Shown here: positions 58,880-64,000 of the stretch, in pieces | Layout: each line of letters opens with the position of its first letter | Position numbering within the stretch: position 1 is the first letter of the stretch | Source: Planctomycetaceae bacterium | GTDB taxonomy: Bacteria; Planctomycetota; Planctomycetia; Planctomycetales; Planctomycetaceae | Direction of reading: 5' to 3' | Length of the DNA stretch: 64,000 bases | NCBI GenBank assembly: GCA_029259815.1 | Contig: JAJDEJ010000210.1 | Coordinates: 1 to 64,000 of the forward strand | The notes under the pieces: model-generated | Told to the model about the DNA's origin: nothing | The model's database searches: none | Seen by the model: the letters and a program-made list of their open reading frames with translations, nothing else | Program-made: the position numbers and the translations under genes

Positions 58880-59277
58880 TCAATCGCTCTCCAAACAACT
58901 CTTCACTTTCAGGCGACAGTGGTCGACTTGTGAGCCTGAAATGAGAGAAGGGAGTGAGAACAGAGAGACATTTGGACATGAAGGTCCGGGTTGATAGTCG
59001 ATTCGTCGAAAAGTGTCGAGATCACTTGCAAATTCCCGCTGCAAGGGTCGTTCTCCCTACGAGAAGAAAAGCACTCAAACACCGAAAAGCGACGCCGAAC
59101 CCTGGAAGCTTCGACGCCACATTTCGGCAGAATCTGCGAGTGTGTGTGGAGTGAAATGACCTGATGTGTGCCGGTTGCTCACCATAATCGACGACATCAG
59201 ACAGAGGGGTCGCCGTCACTCAAAGCCTGTTTGCGATTGCAACACGCTTCCCAATTCCGACAAGACAGCCGGGCGGC
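58880..59277. other. Intergenic region upstream of the ketosynthase genes
   Basis: A 398-bp gap between two minus-strand genes. Small open frames (for example 58954-59154 on plus) have no supporting motif or ribosome-binding site. The promoter of the ketosynthase operon should lie here, but no clear boxes were recognised. No strong hairpin was seen after the DUF1549-linked DUF1501 gene's neighbourhood begins. Confidence 0.4.
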
Positions 59278-60654
59278 CTACGCCACAATTTCCTGGACGA
59301 TCTCTCCATGGATATTTGTCAGCCGGAAGTCGCGGCCGCCGTAGCGGTAGGTCAATTTTGTATGGTCGAGGCCAAGCAGGTGCAGCATCGTGGCGTGGAG
59401 ATCATGAAGATGCACATTGCCTTCGACTGCTTTGTAGCCAAGCTCGTCGGTCATGCCATGCGTCAGGCCGCTGCGCACGCCGCCGCCGGCCAACCACGCG
59501 GTGAACCCTTCAGCATTGTGGTCGCGGCCGATGGTTTCCTTGCCTTCGAGCACCTGCGTCTCCGGCGTGCGGCCAAACTCGCCCGTCCACAACACCAACG
59601 TCTCGTCGAGCAGGCCACGCTGCTTCAGGTCAGCCAGCAAGGCAGCGATCGGTTTGTCGATGCTCTCCGCCTTGTCCTTGAACTTGTCCAGGTTGCTGTG
59701 ATGGTCCCAGCCGGTGGACGTGGCTTCGACAAACCGCACACCTGATTCGACAAGTCGCCGTGCCAGGAGACATTGCCGACCAAAGTCGTCCGTGCGTTCC
59801 TGGTCGATGCCGTAAGATGCGAGCGTCTCCTGCGACTCGGTGCTGAGGTCCAACACTTGGGGGACGGCGGACTGCATCCGGTCGCTGAGTTCCAACGAAT
59901 TGATGACGCCACGGACCTCTTCAGTCTGATTGAGTAGCGGCTTGTTCATGAGTTGTGATAACTTCAGCGATTCGCGGGCGGCATCAGCCCCGAGGCCATG
60001 TTGAGGCGTAAGGTTGCCGATGGTGGCGTCCTTCACTGGTTGACCTTCCCAGCCCAAGCGTGTCGCTTGATACGTGCTCGGCAGGAACGCACTGCCGTAA
60101 TTGGCCGGTCCACCGAAGGTCCGTGTCGGCTTGATGGTGAAGAACCCGGGCAAATCCTGATTCTCAGTTCCCAGTCCGTAGAGCACCCACGAACCGAGCG
60201 AAGGGCGCACGAACTGGAACTCACCCGTATGCATCATCGGCACGGCAATGGGATGAGCCCGGCTGGGAGCCGACACGGCGTTGAGCAGACACAAATCGTC
60301 AGTCTGTTTGGCGAGATGTGGGAACGCATCAGAGACCCACATGCCGCTCTCGCCATGTTGTGCGAACTCTGTCAACGGAGCGAGCAGCTTGCCTTTCTTC
60401 AAACCCTCCTTGCCGCCGCCAGCCTTCAAAGCAGGCTTGTGATCGAAGGACTCAAACTGAGACGGTCCTCCCGCCATGAACAGAAAGATCACACGCTTGG
60501 CTTTGGCTGGGTAATGTGCCACCTGCGGTGATAACAGTCCGGCAGATGCCCCGCCCGGAGCCAATCCGGTCAGTGTGAGAGACCCGAGACCGCAAGACGC
60601 AGCCTGCAGCCATCCGCGACGTGAAATGGTCGGTTCTGATGAGTGATTTGTCAT
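59278..60654 (-). CDS. DUF1501 protein (TAT-exported, PSD1 partner)
   Basis: A 458-residue DUF1501 protein. The TAT signal is TISRRGWLQAASCGLGSLTL, cleaved near ASA|GL. Family blocks: KAKRVIFLFMAGGPSQFESF, TLVLWTGEFGRTPETQV, GRDHNAEGFTAWLAGGGVRS, HLHDLHATMLHLLGLDHTKL and FRLTNIHGEIVQEIV. A start with GGAGGAG 8 nt upstream gives good confidence in 60654. It follows its PSD1 partner by 70 bp, a wider gap than in the other two pairs, which overlap or nearly touch. Activity is not established. Confidence 0.93.
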   Translation of the reverse strand: MTNHSSEPTISRRGWLQAASCGLGSLTLTGLAPGGASAGLLSPQVAHYPAKAKRVIFLFMAGGPSQFESFDHKPALKAGGGKEGLKKGKLLAPLTEFAQHGESGMWVSDAFPHLAKQTDDLCLLNAVSAPSRAHPIAVPMMHTGEFQFVRPSLGSWVLYGLGTENQDLPGFFTIKPTRTFGGPANYGSAFLPSTYQATRLGWEGQPVKDATIGNLTPQHGLGADAARESLKLSQLMNKPLLNQTEEVRGVINSLELSDRMQSAVPQVLDLSTESQETLASYGIDQERTDDFGRQCLLARRLVESGVRFVEATSTGWDHHSNLDKFKDKAESIDKPIAALLADLKQRGLLDETLVLWTGEFGRTPETQVLEGKETIGRDHNAEGFTAWLAGGGVRSGLTHGMTDELGYKAVEGNVHLHDLHATMLHLLGLDHTKLTYRYGGRDFRLTNIHGEIVQEIVA

Positions 60655-60724
60655 GGAGAGTTCTCCTCCAGAATGTGTATCGTTCCTACTGGTGCGTCAA
60701 CGAACGTCTTGGGTTCCTTGGATG

Positions 60725-63406
60725 TCAGTCACCAAGGTCCACCAGATATCGAAACTCGGCAGTGGTGAAGAGCGTCAGGAACCATGCTGACCAGGCGTTA
60801 ACGATCCTCGGATCTTCGTCGCTCGTTTCCGCCTCTTTTACTTCAGGCACTTCGGCCTGCTGCACTTGTTGAATGAGTTGCAACGCTGCCTCACTCTCAG
60901 CGTCTGATGGCAATCGTCCCAACGCCCACTGCATCGCCAAAGCCACTCGCCCGGCGTCATCACTCACATCCTCCGAGGCGAGCAGACGTTCTGCAGCATG
61001 CCGGGACTGTTCAGCGACAAACTCCGAGTTCCGCAAGTACAGCGCCTGCGACGGCACGTTTGTGACGACACGCTGACCGGTGACGAGACTCGGCGAGGGG
61101 AAGTCGAACAGGTCGAACAGTTCAGGCACGTAGTCACGAACAACCGGCAGATAGACACTGCGGTGCTGACTCGGCGGCTGGATCTTTTCGGTCGGAATCC
61201 CGCGCACCAATTTGTCACCCAGTGCTGTCACCGTCGACCCGGTCGGACGCTGCAGTTCGAGCTGCCCGCTGACTGTTAGCGTCGCATCACGAATGGCTTC
61301 GGCCTCGAGTCGTCGTGGAGTCGCACGCCACAGCAAGCGGTTATCGGGATCGACGGCCATGTTCTTCTCGTCGATGCGACTGCTCAATTGGTAGGCCCGG
61401 CTGAGCACGATCGCCCGTACCATCCGTTTGACCGACCAGCCCTCCTCGATGAATCGCAGGGCCAGCGTGTCGAGCAGTTGTGGGTGCGTCGGCGATTTGC
61501 CGAGCATGCCAAAGTTGTCGACCGTCGGCACGATGCCTCGACCGAACAGATGATGCCAGATGCGGTTGACCATCACCCGTGCTGTGAGCGGGTTGTCCGG
61601 ATTGGCGATCCAATTTGCCAACTCCAACCGACCACTGTGAGTCGGATCAACTGATGCGGCATCCGGCACATGCACCGCACTCAGGAATCCACGAGGTACG
61701 ACCTCGCCTCGATTGCGGAAGTCGCCACGAATGGCGAGCTTGGTGTCCGCCGGTTGTTCACGGTCACGGACAGTCATTGCATACTGTGGACGAGGCGGAC
61801 GGCTCTCCTTCAGTTCTGCCACGCTGGTTTCCAACTTTGTCACTTCGTCCTTCAAAGTGGTGACAAGTGTGGTGGCCTCTGTCAGTTTGGCGACAGCTTG
61901 ATCGAGTGCGGTCGCTGCATCGGCATCGGACGTGTCGGTTGTGGTCGTGTCGTTCTCAGACACCTCGCCTTCCGCCGCTGTCGCTTCCAACCGTGAGGTA
62001 ATCGCCGCCAGCAGTTCCTTGGCCTCCGTCTTCGCCGTCATGGCCAGTTTTTCGGCCTCTTCAGCTTTGGTGACTTCCTCTTTCTTAGACGCGAGAGACT
62101 GCTCCGTCTCAGTAATCTGCTTCTCGTGTGCCTCGGCTGCATCGTGCATCGCCTGAGCATCTTCGCCGATCGGCAGTAGCTCGGTTGGCGTGTTGCTGTA
62201 CTTCTGTTTGATCGTTCCGTACCGCGGTTCGGTACTCAGGAAGATGCCGGCCAGTGCGTAGTAATCCGTTTGCGGAATCGGATCGAACTTGTGGTCGTGA
62301 CATCGTGCACATGAGACGGTCATGGCCTGTGTCGACTTGAAGACGACATCGATCTGGTCGTCTGCAATGTCAATCTGGAACTCTGTGCCGGATGAGTTAT
62401 GACGCTTCGGCCCAAACGCCAGCAGGCTCGGAGCGATGTTCCGCGCTTCGATCACCTCGGGCGACTCGCCCTCTTCGTTGGGTAACAAGTCGCCTGCGAT
62501 TTGCTCGCGCAGAAAGTCGTCGAAGGGCTTGTCGGCATTCAGCGAGTCGATCACATAGTCGCGATAGGGCCATGCATGCGGGTAGGTGAAGTTGAACTCC
62601 ATCCCACTCGATTCGGCGTACCTGACCACGTCCAACCAGTGACGTCCCCAACGTTCACCGAACTGCGGGGAATCGAGCAAGTGATCCACGAGCTTCTCGA
62701 ATGCATCAGGAGACTCGTCTGAGACGAACGCATTCACTTGCTCCGGCGACGGAGGCAGTCCGATGAGATCAAAGTAGACACGGCGGACCAGCGTCAGGCG
62801 GTTCGCATCAGAGACGGGTGCCAGTCCGGCCTCTTCGAGGCGTGCGAGCACGAAGTTGTCGATCAGCGGATCGCGCGCCCAGTCGGTATCCGTCACAGTG
62901 GGAGGTTCGACAGGCAGCGGCGGTTGAAAGGCCCAATGTCCCTCAGCTTCGCTGAGACGTTGCTCCTTCGCAGTTGGACCTGTGTCCTCACGCGAGTCGG
63001 GTGCCCCCAAACGAATCCATTCTTCAAAGGCCGCGATGACTTCCTCTGACAGCTTCTCTTCCGGCGGCATTCCCGAGACGCCTTCTTCGTGTCGCAGCAT
63101 CCGCAGCAGCTCACTCTTATCAGCATGGTGCGCCTCGAACATCGCACCGGAATCGCCGCCGCGTAACATCCCTGCAGGCGAATCCAATTCCAGACCACCT
63201 TCAATCGTCTCACTGTCCTTGGAATGGCATTCGTAGCATTGATTGACCAGCACAGGCAGAATTTGTCTCTCGAACAGCGTCGTCCCGTCGGATTCTGCCG
63301 CGGTCTCGTTCAGTTCCTTTGCTTCTGGTTCATCAGCGAGAACGAAGTCACCAGCGTGAACAATGAGAAGCAGCGCAGACAAACCGTACAGTGAAGTTCG
63401 CTTCAT
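60725..63406 (-). CDS. PSD1 cytochrome c / DUF1549 / DUF1553 protein with internal coiled coil
   Basis: An 893-residue exported protein. Signal peptide: MKRTSLYGLSALLLIVHAGD, cleaved near LA|DE. The cytochrome domain has CYECH (NQCYECHSKDSETIEGG). DUF1549 has FGERWGRHWLDVVRYAESSG and a second CXXCH in [19 protein letters not shown]. Between the domains, about residues 420-550, is a long Ala/Glu/Lys/Thr-rich coiled coil (for example ITETEQSLASKKEEVTKAEE and ATTLVTTLKDEVTKLETSV) instead of the beta-rich insert in the paralogues at 13663 and 17316. DUF1553 has NPLTARVMVNRIWHHLFGRG and RATPRRLEAEAIRDATLTV. The coiled coil may mediate oligomerisation. It is upstream of a DUF1501 gene, as usual for the family. 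Confidence 0.93.
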   Translation of the reverse strand: MKRTSLYGLSALLLIVHAGDFVLADEPEAKELNETAAESDGTTLFERQILPVLVNQCYECHSKDSETIEGGLELDSPAGMLRGGDSGAMFEAHHADKSELLRMLRHEEGVSGMPPEEKLSEEVIAAFEEWIRLGAPDSREDTGPTAKEQRLSEAEGHWAFQPPLPVEPPTVTDTDWARDPLIDNFVLARLEEAGLAPVSDANRLTLVRRVYFDLIGLPPSPEQVNAFVSDESPDAFEKLVDHLLDSPQFGERWGRHWLDVVRYAESSGMEFNFTYPHAWPYRDYVIDSLNADKPFDDFLREQIAGDLLPNEEGESPEVIEARNIAPSLLAFGPKRHNSSGTEFQIDIADDQIDVVFKSTQAMTVSCARCHDHKFDPIPQTDYYALAGIFLSTEPRYGTIKQKYSNTPTELLPIGEDAQAMHDAAEAHEKQITETEQSLASKKEEVTKAEEAEKLAMTAKTEAKELLAAITSRLEATAAEGEVSENDTTTTDTSDADAATALDQAVAKLTEATTLVTTLKDEVTKLETSVAELKESRPPRPQYAMTVRDREQPADTKLAIRGDFRNRGEVVPRGFLSAVHVPDAASVDPTHSGRLELANWIANPDNPLTARVMVNRIWHHLFGRGIVPTVDNFGMLGKSPTHPQLLDTLALRFIEEGWSVKRMVRAIVLSRAYQLSSRIDEKNMAVDPDNRLLWRATPRRLEAEAIRDATLTVSGQLELQRPTGSTVTALGDKLVRGIPTEKIQPPSQHRSVYLPVVRDYVPELFDLFDFPSPSLVTGQRVVTNVPSQALYLRNSEFVAEQSRHAAERLLASEDVSDDAGRVALAMQWALGRLPSDAESEAALQLIQQVQQAEVPEVKEAETSDEDPRIVNAWSAWFLTLFTTAEFRYLVDLGD

Positions 63407-63811
63407 GACCGGCCTCAGTGCATGTCATGTGGTGGGAGAGTTGCTGGCGACCGACATGCTGGTCGTCAACAGAGGAAGGACGTCGCAGTGGACGCGCGTA
63501 TCAATGGAATCGGTATCGTTGCCCCAATTCATGCGGGGATATTCGGATATTGATATCCATAATACGGTTTGGTAGCATCAATGTCAAATTGAACGTCAGA
63601 GCAGGTCGGTCAAAACGGCGCGCACCTCTTCGGTGCTGAAGTACCGAGACTTGGAGAGACCGCCGGATGGCAAGTTGTTGGATATGACTTTCCGTGACTT
63701 CCGCCTGAGAGGACGTCCTGGTCGCGTGGATTAAGAAGTGTTGGCAGAGTGGAGAGTTGGTTGACTCATCCTCCAAAGATGTTTGACTTTGATGAAATAG
63801 GAACAGATTCG
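63407..63811. other. Divergent intergenic region
   Basis: A 405-bp gap between divergent PSD1 genes. A small palindrome, GGATAT-TG-ATATCC, lies near 63544-63557, followed by an AT-rich stretch with CATAATACGG, a possible promoter area. No gene is supported; an open minus frame (63501-63872) overlaps the true start of the next gene and has no motif. Confidence 0.4.
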
Positions 63812-64000
63812 ATGATTGGCTGGATCCCCCGATTCTCTCTGATGACATTGTGCCTGCTGACACTGACGGCATCTTTCATCACTTTCTCTCCCAATGCTCG
63901 GGCAGAGACTCCGTTGGAATACAACCGAGACATCCGACCGATCCTGGCTGAGCACTGCTTCGCCTGTCACGGTCCGGATAGTGCCTCACGCAAGGCAGAC
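63812..64000 (+). CDS. Partial PSD1 cytochrome c protein, runs off the right edge
   Basis: The first 63 codons of another PSD1-family protein, open to the last base. Signal peptide: SLMTLCLLTLTASFITFSPN, cleaved near ARA|ET. Then comes the PSD1 start [20 protein letters not shown] with haem motif CFACH, followed by GPDSASRKAD. This matches the cytochrome-domain opening of the gene at 17316 ([20 protein letters not shown]). The DUF1549 and DUF1553 domains and, probably, a DUF1501 partner should lie beyond the window. It is divergent from the PSD1 gene at 60725-63406. Confidence 0.88.
   Translation, partial: MIGWIPRFSLMTLCLLTLTASFITFSPNARAETPLEYNRDIRPILAEHCFACHGPDSASRKAD

Noticed and set aside
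58954-59154. Possible 66-residue protein between the ketosynthase and DUF1501 genes
   Set aside because: Looked at as a possible acyl carrier protein, but it lacks the DSL phosphopantetheine motif and acidic composition; it is basic and has no ribosome-binding site.

Overview
The window looks like a chromosomal segment of a Planctomycetota bacterium (class Planctomycetia is the best guess). The evidence is the gene set. There are three complete pairs and one partial member of the PSD1 cytochrome/DUF1549/DUF1553 plus DUF1501 families. There is also an H-X9-DG DUF1559 pseudopilin, PQQ-like and FG-GAP beta-propeller secretory proteins, and planctomycete-type ketosynthases. GC content is fairly high, intergenic regions are long, and many carry palindromic repeats. 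No rRNA, tRNA, CRISPR array or transposase gene was recognised.

Layout. 1-8.6 kb: a secreted Cys-patch protein, a thioredoxin-like lipoprotein, a DUF1559 pseudopilin with a downstream lipoprotein, ilvD, and two tiny overlapping genes followed by a decayed second copy of the ilvD 3' tail. 9-17 kb: a WD40 protein, an exported metallophosphoesterase, and a PSD1/DUF1501 pair on the minus strand. 17.3-29.3 kb (plus strand): another PSD1/DUF1501 pair, a PQQ-like propeller, a membrane-anchored flavoprotein ending in three haem-binding motifs, a PQQ-like propeller carrying EF-hands, and a large GH67-like secreted protein. 29.5-34.3 kb (minus): a GH43-like propeller, a CpdA-like phosphoesterase and a large FG-GAP protein.

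34.7-54.5 kb (minus) is the centrepiece, a single head-to-tail run of tightly packed genes. In transcription order it holds a dihaem membrane cytochrome c, narG, a small membrane protein, narH, narJ, narI, an NNP nitrate transporter fused to a DoxX-like domain, and a second NarK. These are followed directly by a complete alternative complex III set (actA-B-C-D-E-F) and a GYD-domain protein. Inferred role: nitrate import and export, quinol-dependent nitrate reduction to nitrite by cytoplasmic NarGHI, and a quinol:cytochrome c oxidoreductase working on the same quinone pool and feeding periplasmic cytochromes. No nitrite, NO or N2O reductase and no molybdenum-cofactor genes are visible. A 26-bp palindrome about 70 bp upstream of the first gene is the best operator candidate.

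54.9-58.9 kb (minus): a 3-hydroxyacyl-CoA dehydrogenase, an intact ketosynthase and a second ketosynthase that has lost its catalytic Cys and one His, a KS/chain-length-factor-like pair. 59.3-64 kb: a third DUF1501/PSD1 pair and the first 63 codons of a fourth PSD1 protein running off the right edge.

All functional calls come from reading motifs and gene order by eye; no database search was run. Domain boundaries and residue numbers are approximate except where single residues are named.
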